NCBI GenBank assembly: GCA_028752905.1
Contig: JAQNBH010000002.1
Span: 39,888,349-39,952,348 of the forward strand
Direction of reading: 5' to 3'
DNA from: Cladorhizidae sp. MBARI D1340-BT2
Lineage: Eukaryota > Porifera > Demospongiae > Poecilosclerida > Cladorhizidae
DNA length: 64,000 nucleotides
The notes under the pieces are model-generated. The model saw only the letters and a list, made by a program, of their open reading frames with translations, was not told where the DNA came from and ran no database searches. The position numbers and the translations under genes are program-made. Numbering within the stretch: the first letter of the stretch is position 1; every line of letters begins with the position of its first letter. Below, piece after piece: positions 19,301 to 33,316 of this stretch.

Positions 19301-22300
19301 ACTCTGTGCCCTGTGTGAGGAGTGTGGAGGTCTAGTGAAACTCTGTGTCCTGTGTGAGGAGTGTGGAGGTCTAGTGAAACTTTGTGCCCTGTGTGAGGAG
19401 TGTGGAAGTCTAGTGAAACTCTGTGTCCTGTGTGAGGAGTGTGGAGGTCTAGTGAAACTTTGTGCCCTGTGTGAGGAGTGTGGAGGTCTAGTGAAACTCT
19501 GTGTCCTGTGTGAGGAGTGTGGAGGTCTAGTGAAACTTTGTGCCCTGTCTGAGGAGTGTGGAGGTCTAGTGAAACTCTGTGTCCTGTGTGAGGAGTGTGG
19601 AGGTCTAGTGAAACTTTGTGCCCTGTGTGAGGAATGTGGAGGTCTAGTGAAACTCTGTGCCCTGTGTGAGGAGTGTGGAGGTCTAGTGAAACTCTGTGTC
19701 CTGTGTGAGGAGTGTGGAGGTCTAGTGAAACTTTGTGCCCTGTGTGAGGAGTGTGGAAGTCTAGTGAAACTCTGTGTCCTGTGTGAGGAGTGTGGAGGTC
19801 TAGTGAAACTCTGTGTCCTGTGTGAGGAGTGTGGAGGTCTAGTGAAACTTTGTGCCCTGTGTGAGGAGTGTGGAGGTCTAGTGAAACTCTGTGTCCTGTG
19901 TGAGGAGTGTGGAGGTCTAGTGAAACTTTGTGCCCTGTGTGAGGAGTGTGGAGGTCTAGTGAAACTTTGTGCCCTGTGTGAGGAGTGTGGATGTCTAGTG
20001 AAACTCTGTGCCCTGTGTGAGGAGTGTGGAGGTCTAGTGAAACTCTGTGCCCTGTGTGAGGAGTGTGGAGGTCTATTGAAACTCTGTGCCCTGTGTGAGG
20101 AGTGTGGAGGTCTAGTGAAGCTCTCTGCCCTGTGTGAGGAGTGTGGAGATCTAGTGAAACTCTGTGCCCTGTGTGAGGAGTGTGGAGGTCTAGTGAAACT
20201 CTGTGCCCTGTGTGAGGAGTGTGGAGGTCTAATGAAACTCTGTGTCCTGTGTGAGGAGTGTGGAGGTCTAGTGAAACTTTGTGCCCTGTGTGAGGAGTGA
20301 GGAGGTCTAGTGAAACTCTGTGCCCTGTGTGAGGAGTGTGGAGGTCTATTGAAACTCAGTGCCCTGTGTGAGGAGTGTGGAGTGTGGAGGTCTAGTGAAG
20401 CTCTGTGCCCTGTGTGAGGAGTGTGGAGATCTAGTGAAACTCTGTGCCCTGTGTGAGGAGTGTGGAGGTCTAGTGAAACTCTGTGCCCTGTGTGAGGAGT
20501 GTGGAGGTCTAGTGAAACTCTGTGTCCTGTGTGAGGAGTGTGGAGGTCTAGTGAAACTTTGTGCCCTGTGTGAGGAGTGTGGAGGTCTAGTGAAACTCTG
20601 TGCCCTGTGTGAGGAGTGCGGAGGTCTAGTGAAACTCTGTGTCCTGTGTGAGGAGTGCGGAGGTCTAGTGAAACTTTGTGCCCTGTGTGAGGAGTGTGGA
20701 GGTCTAGTGAAACTCTGTGCCCTGTGTGAGGAGTGTGGAGGTCTAGTGAAACTCTGTGCCCTGTGTGAGGAGTGTGGAGGTCTAGTGAAACTCTGTGTCC
20801 TGTGTGAGGAGTGTGGAGGTCTAGTGAAACTTTGTGCCCTGTGTGAGGAGTGTGGAGGTCTAGTGAAACTCTGTGTCCTGTGTGAGGAGTGTGGAGGTCT
20901 AGTGAAACTTTGTGCCCTGTGTGAGGAGTGTGGAGGTCTAGTGAAACTCTGTGTCCTGTGTGAGGAGTGTGAAGGTCTAGTGAAACTTTGTGCCCTGTGT
21001 GAGGAGTGTGGATGTCTAGTGAAACTCTGTGCCCTGTGTGAGGAGTGTGGAGGTCTATTGAAACTCTGTGCCCTGTGTGAGGAGTGTGGAGGTCTAGTGA
21101 AGCTCTGTGCCCTGTGTGAGGAGTGTGGAGATCTAGTGAAACTCTGTGCCCTGTGTGAGGAGTGTGGAGGTCTAGTGAAACTCTGTGCCCGGTGTGAGGA
21201 GTGTGGAGGTCTAATGAAACTCTATGTCCTGTGTGAGGAGTGTGGAGGTCTATTGAAACTCTGTGCCCTGTGTGAGGAGTGTGGAGGTCTAGTGAAGCTC
21301 TGTGCCCTGTGTGAGGAGTGTGGAGATCTAGTGAAACTCTGTGCCCTGTGTGAGGAGTGTGGAGGTCTAGTGAAACTCTGTGCCCTGTGTGAGGAATGTG
21401 GAGGTCTAGTGAAACTCTGTGTCCTGTGTGAGGAGTGTGGAGGTCTAGTGAAACTTTGTGCCCTGTGTGAGGAGTGTGGAGGTCTAGTGAAACTCTGTGC
21501 CCTGTGTGAGGAGTGTGGAGGTCTAGTGAAACTCTGTGTCCTGTGTGAGGAGTGTGGAGGTCTAGTGAAACTTTGTGCCCTGTGTGAGGAATGTGGAGGT
21601 CTAGTGAAACTCTGTGCCCTGTGTGAGGAGTGTGGAGGTCTAGTGAAACTCTGTGTCCTGTGTGAGGAGTGTGGAGGTCTAGTGAAACTTTGTGCCCTGT
21701 GTGAGGAGTGTGGAAGTCTAGTGAAACTCTGTGCCCTGTGTGAGGAATGTGGAGGTCTAGTGAAACTCGGTGTCCTGTGTGAGGAGTGTGGAGGTCTAGT
21801 GAAACTTTGTGCCCTGTGTGAGGAGTGTGGAGGTCTAGTGAAACTCTGTGTCCTGTGTGAGGAGTGTGGAGGTCTAGTGAAACTTTGTGCCCTGTGTGAG
21901 GAGTGTGGAGGTCTAGTGAAACTCTGTGTCCTGTGTGAGGAGTGTGAAGGTCTAGTGAAACTTTGTGCCCTGTGTGAGGAGTGTGGATGTCTAGTGAAAC
22001 TCTGTGCCCTGTGTGAGGAGTGTGGAGGTCTATTGAAACTCTGTGCCCTGTGTGAGGAGTGTGGAGGTCTAGTGAAGCTCTGTGCCCTGTGTGAGGAGTG
22101 TGGAGATCTAGTGAAACTCTGTGCCCTGTGTGAGGAGTGTGGAGGTCTAGTGAAACTCTGTGCCCGGTGTGAGGAGTGTGGAGGTCTAATGAAACTCTAT
22201 GTCCTGTGTGAGGAGTGTGGAGGTCTATTGAAACTCTGTGCCCTGTGTGAGGAGTGTGGAGGTCTAGTGAAGCTCTGTGCCCTGTGTGAGGAGTGTGGAG

Positions 22301-25300
22301 ATCTAGTGAAACTCTGTGCCCTGTGTGAGGAGTGTGGAGGTCTAGTGAAACTCTGTGCCCTGTGTGAGGAATGTGGAGGTCTAGTGAAACTCTGTGTCCT
22401 GTGTGAGGAGTGTGGAGGTCTAGTGAAACTTTGTGCCCTGTGTGAGGAGTGTGGAGGTCTAGTGAAACTCTGTGCCCTGTGTGAGGAGTGTGGAGGTCTA
22501 GTGAAACTCTGTGTCCTGTGTGAGGAGTGTGGAGGTCTAGTGAAACTTTGTGCCCTGTGTGAGGAATGTGGAGGTCTAGTGAAACTCTGTGCCCTGTGTG
22601 AGGAGTGTGGAGGTCTAGTGAAACTCTGTGTCCTGTGTGAGGAGTGTGGAGGTCTAGTGAAACTTTGTGCCCTGTGTGAGGAGTGTGGAAGTCTAGTGAA
22701 ACTCTGTGCCCTGTGTGAGGAATGTGGAGGTCTAGTGAAACTCGGTGTCCTGTGTGAGGAGTGTGGAGGTCTAGTGAAACTTTGTGCCCTGTGTGAGGAG
22801 TGTGGAGGTCTAGTGAAACTCTGTGCCCTGTGTGAGGAGTGTGGAGGTCTAGTGAAACTCTGTGTCCTGTGTGAGGAGTGTGGAGGTCTAGTGAAACTTT
22901 GTGCCCTGTGTGAGGAATGTGGAGGTCTAGTGAAACTCTGTGCCCTGTGTGAGGAGTGTGGAGGTCTAGTGAAACTCTGTGTCCTGTGTGAGGAGTGTGG
23001 AGGTCTAGTGAAACTTTGTGCCCTGTGTGAGGAGTGTGGAAGTCTAGTGAAACTCTGTGTCCTGTGTGAGGAGTGTGGAGGTCTAGTGAAACTTTGTGCC
23101 CTGTGTGAGGAGTGTGGAGGTCTAGTGAAACTCTGTGTCCTGTGTGAGGAGTGTGGAGGTCTAGTGAAACTTTGTGCCCTGTCTGAGGAGTGTGGAGGTC
23201 TAGTGAAACTCTGTGTCCTGTGTGAGGAGTGTGGAGGTCTAGTGAAACTTTGTGCCCTGTGTGAGGAATGTGGAGGTCTAGTGAAACTCTGTGCCCTGTG
23301 TGAGGAGTGTGGAGGTCTAGTGAAACTCTGTGTCCTGTGTGAGGAGTGTGGAGGTCTAGTGAAACTTTGTGCCCTGTGTGAGGAGTGTGGAAGTCTAGTG
23401 AAACTCTGTGTCCTGTGTGAGGAGTGTGGAGGTCTAGTGAAACTTTGTGCCCTGTGTGAGGAGTGTGGAGGTCTAGTGAAACTCTGTGTCCTGTGTGAGG
23501 AGTGTGGAGGTCTAGTGAAACTTTGTGCCCTGTGTGAGGAGTGTGGAGGTCTAGTGAAACTCTGTGTCCTGTGTGAGGAGTGTGGAGGTCTAGTGAAACT
23601 TTGTGCCCTGTGTGAGGAGTGTGGAGGTCTAGTGAAACGTTGTGCCCTGTGTGAGGAGTGTGGATGTCTAGTGAAACTCTGTGCCCTGTGTGAGGAGTGT
23701 GGAGGTCTAGTGAAACTCTGTGCCCTGTGTGAGGAGTGTGGAGGTCTATTGAAACTCTGTGCCCTGTGTGAGAAGTGTGGAGGTCTAGTGAAGCTCTGTG
23801 CCCTGTGTGAGGAGTGTGGATGTCTAGTGAAACTCTGTGCCCTGTGTGAGGAGTGTGGAGGTCTAGTGAAACTCTGTGCCCTGTGTGAGGAGTGTGGAGG
23901 TCTAATGAAACTCTGTGTCCTGTGTGAGGAGTGTGGAGGTCTAGTGAAACTTTGTGCCCTGTGTGAGGAGTGTGGAGGTCTAGTGAAACTCTGTGCCCTG
24001 TGTGAGGAGTGTGGAGGTCTATTGAAACTCAGTGCCCTGTGTGAGGAGTGTGGAGTGTGGAGGTCTAGTGAAGCTCTGTGCCCTGTGTGAGGAGTGTGGA
24101 GATCTAGTGAAACTCTGTGCCCTGTGTGAGGAGTGTGGAGGTCTAGTGAAACTCTGTGCCCTGTGTGAGGAGTGTGGAGGTCTAGTGAAACTCTGTGTCC
24201 TGTGTGAGGAGTGTGGAGGTCTAGTGAAACTTTGTGCCCTGTGTGAGGAGTGTGGAGGTCTAGTGAAACTCTGTGCCCTGTGTGAGGAGTGCGGAGGTCT
24301 AGTGAAACTCTGTGTCCTGTGTGAGGAGTGCGGAGGTCTAGTGAAACTTTGTGCCCTGTGTGAGGAGTGTGGAGGTCTAGTGAAACTCTGTGCCCTGTGT
24401 GAGGAGTGTGGAGGTCTAGTGAAACTCTGTGCCCTGTGTGAGGAGTGTGGAGGTCTAGTGAAACTCTGTGTCCTGTGTGAGGAGTGTGGAGGTCTAGTGA
24501 AACTTTGTGCCCTGTGTGAGGAGTGTGGAGGTCTAGTGAAACTCTGTGTCCTGTGTGAGGAGTGTGGAGGTCTAGTGAAACTTTGTGCCCTGTGTGAGGA
24601 GTGTTGAGGTCTAGTGAAACTCTGTGCCCTGTGTGAGGAGTGCGGAGGTCTAGTGAAACTCTGTGTCCTGTGTGAGGAGTGCGGAGGTCTAGTGAAACTT
24701 TGTGCCCTGTGTGAGGAGTGTGGAGGTCTAGTGAAACTCTGTGCCCTGTGTGAGGAGTGTGGAGGTCTAGTGAAACTCTGTGCCCTGTGTGAGGAGTGTG
24801 GAGGTCTAGTGAAACTCTGTGTCCTGTGTGAGGAGTGTGGAGGTCTAGTGAAACTTTGTGCCCTGTGTGAGGAGTGTGGAGGTCTAGTGAAACTCTGTAC
24901 CCTGTGTGAGGAGTGTGGAGGTCTAGTGAAACTCTGTGTCCTGTGTGAGGAGTGTGGAGGTCTAGTGAAACTTTGTGCCCTGTGTGAGGAGTGTGGAGGT
25001 CTAGTGAAACTCTGTGTCCTGTGTGAGGAGTGTGGAGGTCTAGTGAAACTTTGTGCCCTGTGTGAGGAGTGTGGAGGTCTAGTGAAACTCTGTGTCCTGT
25101 GTGAGGAGTGTGGAGGTCTAGTGAAACTTTGTGCCCTGTGTGAGGAGTGTGGAGGTCTAGTGAAACTCTGTGTCCTGTGTGAGGAGTGTGGAGGTCTAGT
25201 GAAACTCTGTGCCCTGTGTGAGGAGTGTGGAGGTCTAGTGAAACTCTGTGTCCTGTGTGAGGAGTGTGGAGGTCTAGTGAAACTTTGTGCCCTGTGTGAG

Positions 25301-25442
25301 GAGTGTGGAAGTCTAGTGAAACTCTGTGTCCTGTGTGAGGAGTGTGGAGGTCTAGTGAAACGTTGTGCCCTGTGTGAGGAGTGTGGAGGTCTAGTGAAAC
25401 TCTGTGCCCTGTGTGAGGAGTGTGGAGGTCTATTGAAACTCA

Positions 25443-25956
25443 GTGCCCTGTGTGAGGAGTGTGGAGTGTGGAGGTCTAGTGAAGCTCTGTGCCCTGTGTG
25501 AGGAGTGTGGAGATCTAGTGAAACTCTGTGCCCTGTGTGAGGAGTGTGGAGGTCTAGTGAAACTTTGTGCCCTGTGTGAGGAGTGTGGATGTCTAGTGAA
25601 ACTCTGTGCCCTGTGTGAGGAGTGTGGAGGTCTAGTGAAACTCTGTGCCCTGTGTGAGGAGTGTGGAGGTCTATTGAAACTCTGTGCCCTGTGTGAGGAG
25701 TGTGGAGGTCTAGTGAAGCTCTGTGCCCTGTGTGAGGAGTGTGGAGATCTAGTGAAACTCTGTGCCCTGTGTGAGGAGTGTGGAGGTCTAGTGAAACTCT
25801 GTGCCCTGTGTGAGGAGTGTGGAGGTCTAATGAAACTCTGTGTCCTGTGTGAGGAGTGTGGAGGTCTAGTGAAACTTTGTGCCCTGTGTGAGGAGTGTGG
25901 AGGTCTAGTGAAACTCTGTGCCCTGTGTGAGGAGTGTGGAGGTCTATTGAAACTCA
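25443..25956 (+). repeat. 514-bp higher-order unit of 39B, example 1
   Basis: Thirteen monomers plus one 7-bp insertion (39 x 13 + 7). The order of variants is fixed: gatctag, plain, gatgtctag, plain, ctattg, gaagctctg, gatctag, plain, ctaatg, gtgtcc, plain, ctattg with ctcagtg, then the 7-bp insertion. The same unit recurs at 32803-33316 and 45254-45767. Confidence 0.85.
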
Positions 25957-28900
25957 GTGCCCTGTGTGAGGAGTGTGGAGTGTGGAGGTCTAGTGAAGCT
26001 CTGTGCCCTGTGTGAGGAATGTGGAGATCTAGTGAAACTCTGTGCCCTGTGTGAGGAGTGTGGAGGTCTAGTGAAACTCTGTGCCCTGTGTGAGGAGTGT
26101 GGAGGTCTAGTGAAACTCTGTGTCCTGTGTGAGGAGTGTGGAGGTCTAGTGAAACTTTGTGCCCTGTGTGAGGAGTGTTGAGGTCTAGTGAAACTCTGTG
26201 CCCTGTGTGAGGAGTGCGGAGGTCTAGTGAAACTCTGTGTCCTGTGTGAGGAGTGCTGAGGTCTAGTGAAACTTTGTGCCCTGTGTGAGGAGTGTGGAGG
26301 TCTAGTGAAACTCTGTGCCCTGTGTGAGGAGTGTGGAGGTCTAGTGAAACTCTGTGCCCTGTGTGAGGAGTGTGGAGGTCTAGTGAAACTCTGTGTCCTG
26401 TGTGAGGAGTGTGGAGGTCTAGTGAAACTTTGTGCCCTGTGTGAGGAGTGTGGAGGTCTAGTGAAACTCTGTGCCCTGTGTGAGGAGTGTGGAGGTCTAG
26501 TGAAACTCTGTGTCCTGTGTGAGGAGTGTGGAGGTCTAGTGAAACTTTGTGCCCTGTGTGAGGAGTGTGGAGGTCTAGTGAAACTCTGTGTCCTGTGTGA
26601 GGAGTGTGGAGGTCTAGTGAAACTTTGTGCCCTGTGTGAGGAGTGTGGAGGTCTAGTGAAACTCTGTGTCCTGTGTGAGGAGTGTGGAGGTCTAGTGAAA
26701 CTTTGTGCCCTGTGTGAGGAGTGTGGAGGTCTAGTGAAACTCTGTGTCCTGTGTGAGGAGTGTGGAGGTCTAGTGAAACTCTGTGCCCTGTGTGAGGAGT
26801 GTGGAGGTCTAGTGAAACTCTGTGTCCTGTGTGAGGAGTGTGGAGGTCTAGTGAAACTTTGTGCCCTGTGTGAGGAGTGTGGAAGTCTAGTGAAACTCTG
26901 TGTCCTGTGTGAGGAGTGTGGAGGTCTAGTGAAACTTTGTGCCCTGTGTGAGGAGTGTGGAGGTCTAGTGAAACTCTGTGCCCTGTGTGAGGAGTGTGGA
27001 GGTCTATTGAAACTCTGTGCCCTGTGTGAGGAGTGTGGAGGTCTAGTGAAGCTCTGTGCCCTGTGTGAGGAGTGTGGAGATCTAGTGAAACTCTGTGCCC
27101 TGTGTGAGGAGTGTGGAGGTCTAGTGAAACTCTGTGCCCTGTGTGAGGAGTGTGGAGGTCTAATGAAACTCTGTGTCCTGTGTGAGGAGTGTGGAGGTCT
27201 AGTGAAACTTTGTGCCCTGTGTGAGGAGTGTGGAGGTCTAGTGAAACTCTGTGCCCTGTGTGAGGAGTGTGGAGGTCTATTGAAACTCAGTGCCCTGTGT
27301 GAGGAGTGTGGAGTGTGGAGGTCTAGTGAAGCTCTGTGCCCTGTGTGAGGAGTGTGGAGATCTAGTGAAACTCTGTGCCCTGTGTGAGGAGTGTGGAGGT
27401 CTAGTGAAACTCTGTGCCCTGTGTGAGGAGTGTGGAGGTCTAGTGAAACTCTGTGTCCTGTGTGAGGAGTGTGGAGGTCTAGTGAAACTTTGTGCCCTGT
27501 GTGAGGAGTGTTGAGGTCTAGTGAAACTCTGTGCCCTGTGTGAGGAGTGCGGAGGTCTAGTGAAACTCTGTGTCCTGTGTGAGGAGTGCGGAGGTCTAGT
27601 GAAACTTTGTGCCCTGTGTGAGGAGTGTGGAGGTCTAGTGAAACTCTGTGCCCTGTGTGAGGAGTGTGGAGGTCTAGTGAAACTCTGTGCCCTGTGTGAG
27701 GAGTGTGGAGGTCTAGTGAAACTCTGTGTCCTGTGTGAGGAGTGTGGAGGTCTAGTGAAACTTTGTGCCCTGTGTGAGGAGTGTGGAGGTCTAGTGAAAC
27801 TCTGTGCCCTGTGTGAGGAGTGTGGAGGTCTAGTGAAACTCTGTGTCCTGTGTGAGGAGTGTGGAGGTCTAGTGAAACTTTGTGCCCTGTGTGAGGAGTG
27901 TGGAGGTCTAGTGAAACTCTGTGTCCTGTGTGAGGAGTGTGGAGGTCTAGTGAAACTTTGTGCCCTGTGTGAGGAGTGTGGAGGTCTAGTGAAACTCTGT
28001 GTCCTGTGTGAGGAGTGTGGAGGTCTAGTGAAACTTTGTGCCCTGTGTGAGGAATGTGGAGGTCTAGTGAAACTCTGTGCCCTGTGTGAGGAGTGTGGAG
28101 GTCTAGTGAAACTCTGTGTCCTGTGTGAGGAGTGTGGAGGTCTAGTGAAACTTTGTGCCCTGTGTGAGGAGTGTGGAAGTCTAGTGAAACTCTGTGTCCT
28201 GTGTGAGGAGTGTGGAGGTCTAGTGAAACTTTGTGCCCTGTGTGAGGAGTGTGGAGGTCTAGTGAAACTCTGTGTCCTGTGTGAGGAGTGTGGAGGTCTA
28301 GTGAAACTTTGTGCCCTGTCTGAGGAGTGTGGAGGTCTAGTGAAACTCTGTGTCCTGTGTGAGGAGTGTGGAGGTCTAGTGAAACTTTGTGCCCTGTGTG
28401 AGGAATGTGGAGGTCTAGTGAAACTCTGTGCCCTGTGTGAGGAGTGTGGAGGTCTAGTGAAACTCTGTGTCCTGTGTGAGGAGTGTGGAGGTCTAGTGAA
28501 ACTTTGTGCCCTGTGTGAGGAGTGTGGAAGTCTAGTGAAACTCTGTGTCCTGTGTGAGGAGTGTGGAGGTCTAGTGAAACTTTGTGCCCTGTGTGAGGAG
28601 TGTGGAGGTCTAGTTAAACTCTGTGTCCTGTGTGAGGAGTGTGGAGGTCTAGTGAAACTTTGTGCCCTGTGTGAGGAGTGTGGAGGTCTAGTGAAACTCT
28701 GTGTCCTGTGTGAGGAGTGTGGAGGTCTAGTGAAACTTTGTGCCCTGTGTGAGGAGTGTGGAGGTCTAGTGAAACTCTGTGCCCTGTGTGAGGAGTGCGG
28801 AGGTCTAGTGAAACTCTGTGTCCTGTGTGAGGAGTGCGGAGGTCTAGTGAAACTTTGTGCCCTGTGTGAGGAGTGTGGAGGTCTAGTGAAACTCTGTGCC

Positions 28901-31900
28901 CTGTGTGAGGAGTGTGGAGGTCTAGTGAAACTCTGTGCCCTGTGTGAGGAGTGTGGAGGTCTAGTGAAACTCTGTGTCCTGTGTGAGGAGTGTGGAGGTC
29001 TAGTGAAACTTTGTGCCCTGTGTGAGGAGTGTGGAGGTCTAGTGAAACTCTGTGTCCTGTGTGAGGAGTGTGGAGGTCTAGTGAAACTTTGTGCCCTGTG
29101 TGAGGAGTGTGGAGGTCTAGTGAAACTCTGTGTCCTGTGTGAGGAGTGTGAAGGTCTAGTGAAACTTTGTGCCCTGTGTGAGGAGTGTGGATGTCTAGTG
29201 AAACTCTGTGCCCTGTGTGAGGAGTGTGGAGGTCTATTGAAACTCTGTGCCCTGTGTGAGGAGTGTGGAGGTCTAGTGAAGCTCTGTGCCCTGTGTGAGG
29301 AGTGTGGAGATCTAGTGAAACTCTGTGCCCTGTGTGAGGAGTGTGGAGGTCTAGTGAAACTCTGTGCCCGGTGTGAGGAGTGTGGAGGTCTAATGAAACT
29401 CTATGTCCTGTGTGAGGAGTGTGGAGGTCTATTGAAACTCTGTGCCCTGTGTGAGGAGTGTGGAGGTCTAGTGAAGCTCTGTGCCCTGTGTGAGGAGTGT
29501 GGAGATCTAGTGAAACTCTGTGCCCTGTGTGAGGAGTGTGGAGGTCTAGTGAAACTCTGTGCCCTGTGTGAGGAATGTGGAGGTCTAGTGAAACTCTGTG
29601 TCCTGTGTGAGGAGTGTGGAGGTCTAGTGAAACTTTGTGCCCTGTGTGAGGAGTGTGGAGGTCTAGTGAAACTCTGTGCCCTGTGTGAGGAGTGTGGAGG
29701 TCTAGTGAAACTCTGTGTCCTGTGTGAGGAGTGTGGAGGTCTAGTGAAACTTTGTGCCCTGTGTGAGGAATGTGGAGGTCTAGTGAAACTCTGTGCCCTG
29801 TGTGAGGAGTGTGGAGGTCTAGTGAAACTCTGTGTCCTGTGTGAGGAGTGTGGAGGTCTAGTGAAACTTTGTGCCCTGTGTGAGGAGTGTGGAAGTCTAG
29901 TGAAACTCTGTGCCCTGTGTGAGGAATGTGGAGGTCTAGTGAAACTCGGTGTCCTGTGTGAGGAGTGTGGAGGTCTAGTGAAACTTTGTGCCCTGTGTGA
30001 GGAGTGTGGAGGTCTAGTGAAACTCTGTGCCCTGTGTGAGGAGTGTGGAGGTCTAGTGAAACTCTGTGTCCTGTGTGAGGAGTGTGGAGGTCTAGTGAAA
30101 CTTTGTGCCCTGTGTGAGGAATGTGGAGGTCTAGTGAAACTCTGTGCCCTGTGTGAGGAGTGTGGAGGTCTAGTGAAACTCTGTGTCCTGTGTGAGGAGT
30201 GTGGAGGTCTAGTGAAACTTTGTGCCCTGTGTGAGGAGTGTGGAAGTCTAGTGAAACTCTGTGTCCTGTGTGAGGAGTGTGGAGGTCTAGTGAAACTTTG
30301 TGCCCTGTGTGAGGAGTGTGGAGGTCTAGTGAAACTCTGTGTCCTGTGTGAGGAGTGTGGAGGTCTAGTGAAACTTTGTGCCCTGTCTGAGGAGTGTGGA
30401 GGTCTAGTGAAACTCTGTGTCCTGTGTGAGGAGTGTGGAGGTCTAGTGAAACTTTGTGCCCTGTGTGAGGAATGTGGAGGTCTAGTGAAACTCTGTGCCC
30501 TGTGTGAGGAGTGTGGAGGTCTAGTGAAACTCTGTGTCCTGTGTGAGGAGTGTGGAGGTCTAGTGAAACTTTGTGCCCTGTGTGAGGAGTGTGGAGGTCT
30601 AGTGAAACTCTGTGCCCTGTGTGAGGAGTGTGGAGGTCTAGTGAAACTCTGTGCCCTGTGTGAGGAGTGTGGAGGTCTAGTGAAACTCTGTGTCCTGTGT
30701 GAGGAGTGTGGAGGTCTAGTGAAACTTTGTGCCCTGTGTGAGGAGTGTGGAGGTCTAGTGAAACTCTGTGTCCTGTGTGAGGAGTGTGGAGGTCTAGTGA
30801 AACTTTGTGCCCTGTGTGAGGAGTGTGGAGGTCTAGTGAAACTCTGTGTCCTGTGTGAGGAGTGTGGAGGTCTAGTGAAACTTTGTGCCCTGTGTGAGGA
30901 GTGTGGAGGTCTAGTGAAACTCTGTGCCCTGTGTGAGGAGTGTGGATGTCTAGTGAAACTCTGTGCCCTGTGTGAGGAGTGTGGAGGTCTAGTGAAACTC
31001 TGTGCCCTGTGTGAGGAGTGTGGAGGTCTATTGAAACTCTGTGCCCTGTGTGAGGAGTGTGGAGGTCTAGTGAAGCTCTGTGCCCTGTGTGAGGAGTGTG
31101 GATATCTAGTGAAACTCTGTGCCCTGTGTGAGGAGTGTGGAGGTCTAGTGAAACTCTGTGCCCTGTGTGAGGAGTGTGGAGGTCTAATGAAACTCTGTGT
31201 CCTGTGTGAGGAGTGTGGAGGTCTAGTGAAACTTTGTGCCCTGTGTGAGGAGTGTGGAGGTCTAGTGAAACTCTGTGCCCTGTGTGAGGAGTGTGGAGGT
31301 CTATTGAAACTCAGTGCCCTGTGTGAGGAGTGTGGAGTGTGGAGGTCTAGTGAAGCTCTGTGCCCTGTGTGAGGAGTGTGGAGATCTAGTGAAACTCTGT
31401 GCCCTGTATGAGGAGTGTGGAGGTCTAGTGAAACTCTGTGCCCTGTGTGAGGAGTGTGGAGGTCTAGTGAAACTCTGTGTCCTGTGTGAGGAGTGTGGAG
31501 GTCTAGTGAAACTTTGTGCCCTGTGTGAGGAGTGTGGAGGTCTAGTGAAACTCTGTGTCCTGTGTGAGGAGTGTGGAGGTCTAGTGAAACTTTGTGCCCT
31601 GTGTGAGGAGTGTGGAGGTCTAGTGAAACTCTGTGCCCTGTGTGAGGAGTGCGGAGGTCTAGTGAAACTCTGTGTCCTGTGTGAGGAGTGCGGAGGTCTA
31701 GTGAAACTTTGTGCCCTGTGTGAGGAGTGTGGAGGTCTAGTGAAACTCTGTGCCCTGTGTGAGGAGTGTGGAGGTCTAGTGAAACTCTGTGCCCTGTGTG
31801 AGGAGTGTGGAGGTCTAGTGAAACTCTGTGTCCTGTGTGAGGAGTGTGGAGGTCTAGTGAAACTTTGTGCCCTGTGTGAGGAGTGTGGAGGTCTAGTGAA

Positions 31901-32802
31901 ACTCTGTGTCCTGTGTGAGGAGTGTGGAGGTCTAGTGAAACTTTGTGCCCTGTGTGAGGAGTGTTGAGGTCTAGTGAAACTCTGTGCCCTGTGTGAGGAG
32001 TGCGGAGGTCTAGTGAAACTCTGTGTCCTGTGTGAGGAGTGCGGAGGTCTAGTGAAACTTTGTGCCCTGTGTGAGGAGTGTGGAGGTCTAGTGAAACTCT
32101 GTGCCCTGTGTGAGGAGTGTGGAGGTCTAGTGAAACTCTGTGCCCTGTGTGAGGAGTGTGGAGGTCTAGTGAAACTCTGTGTCCTGTGTGAGGAGTGTGG
32201 AGGTCTAGTGAAACTTTGTGCCCTGTGTGAGGAGTGTGGAGGTCTAGTGAAACTCTGTACCCTGTGTGAGGAGTGTGGAGGTCTAGTGAAACTCTGTGTC
32301 CTGTGTGAGGAGTGTGGAGGTCTAGTGAAACTTTGTGCCCTGTGTGAGGAGTGTGGAGGTCTAGTGAAACTCTGTGTCCTGTGTGAGGAGTGTGGAGGTC
32401 TAGTGAAACTTTGTGCCCTGTGTGAGGAGTGTGGAGGTCTAGTGAAACTCTGTGTCCTGTGTGAGGAGTGTGGAGGTCTAGTGAAACTTTGTGCCCTGTG
32501 TGAGGAGTGTGGAGGTCTAGTGAAACTCTGTGTCCTGTGTGAGGAGTGTGGAGGTCTAGTGAAACTCTGTGCCCTGTGTGAGGAGTGTGGAGGTCTAGTG
32601 AAACTCTGTGTCCTGTGTGAGGAGTGTGGAGGTCTAGTGAAACTTTGTGCCCTGTGTGAGGAGTGTGGAAGTCTAGTGAAACTCTGTGTCCTGTGTGAGG
32701 AGTGTGGAGGTCTAGTGAAACGTTGTGCCCTGTGTGAGGAGTGTGGAGGTCTAGTGAAACTCTGTGCCCTGTGTGAGGAGTGTGGAGGTCTATTGAAACT
32801 CA

Positions 32803-33316
32803 GTGCCCTGTGTGAGGAGTGTGGAGTGTGGAGGTCTAGTGAAGCTCTGTGCCCTGTGTGAGGAGTGTGGAGATCTAGTGAAACTCTGTGCCCTGTGTGA
32901 GGAGTGTGGAGGTCTAGTGAAACTTTGTGCCCTGTGTGAGGAGTGTGGATGTCTAGTGAAACTCTGTGCCCTGTGTGAGGAGTGTGGAGGTCTAGTGAAA
33001 CTCTGTGCCCTGTGTGAGGAGTGTGGAGGTCTATTGAAACTCTGTGCCCTGTGTGAGGAGTGTGGAGGTCTAGTGAAGCTCTGTGCCCTGTGTGAGGAGT
33101 GTGGAGATCTAGTGAAACTCTGTGCCCTGTGTGAGGAGTGTGGAGGTCTAGTGAAACTCTGTGCCCTGTGTGAGGAGTGTGGAGGTCTAATGAAACTCTG
33201 TGTCCTGTGTGAGGAGTGTGGAGGTCTAGTGAAACTTTGTGCCCTGTGTGAGGAGTGTGGAGGTCTAGTGAAACTCTGTGCCCTGTGTGAGGAGTGTGGA
33301 GGTCTATTGAAACTCA
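32803..33316 (+). repeat. 514-bp higher-order unit of 39B, example 2
   Basis: Same length and variant order as 25443-25956, lying exactly 7,360 bp downstream of it inside a larger duplicated block. The conceptual translations of the two are identical. Confidence 0.85.
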
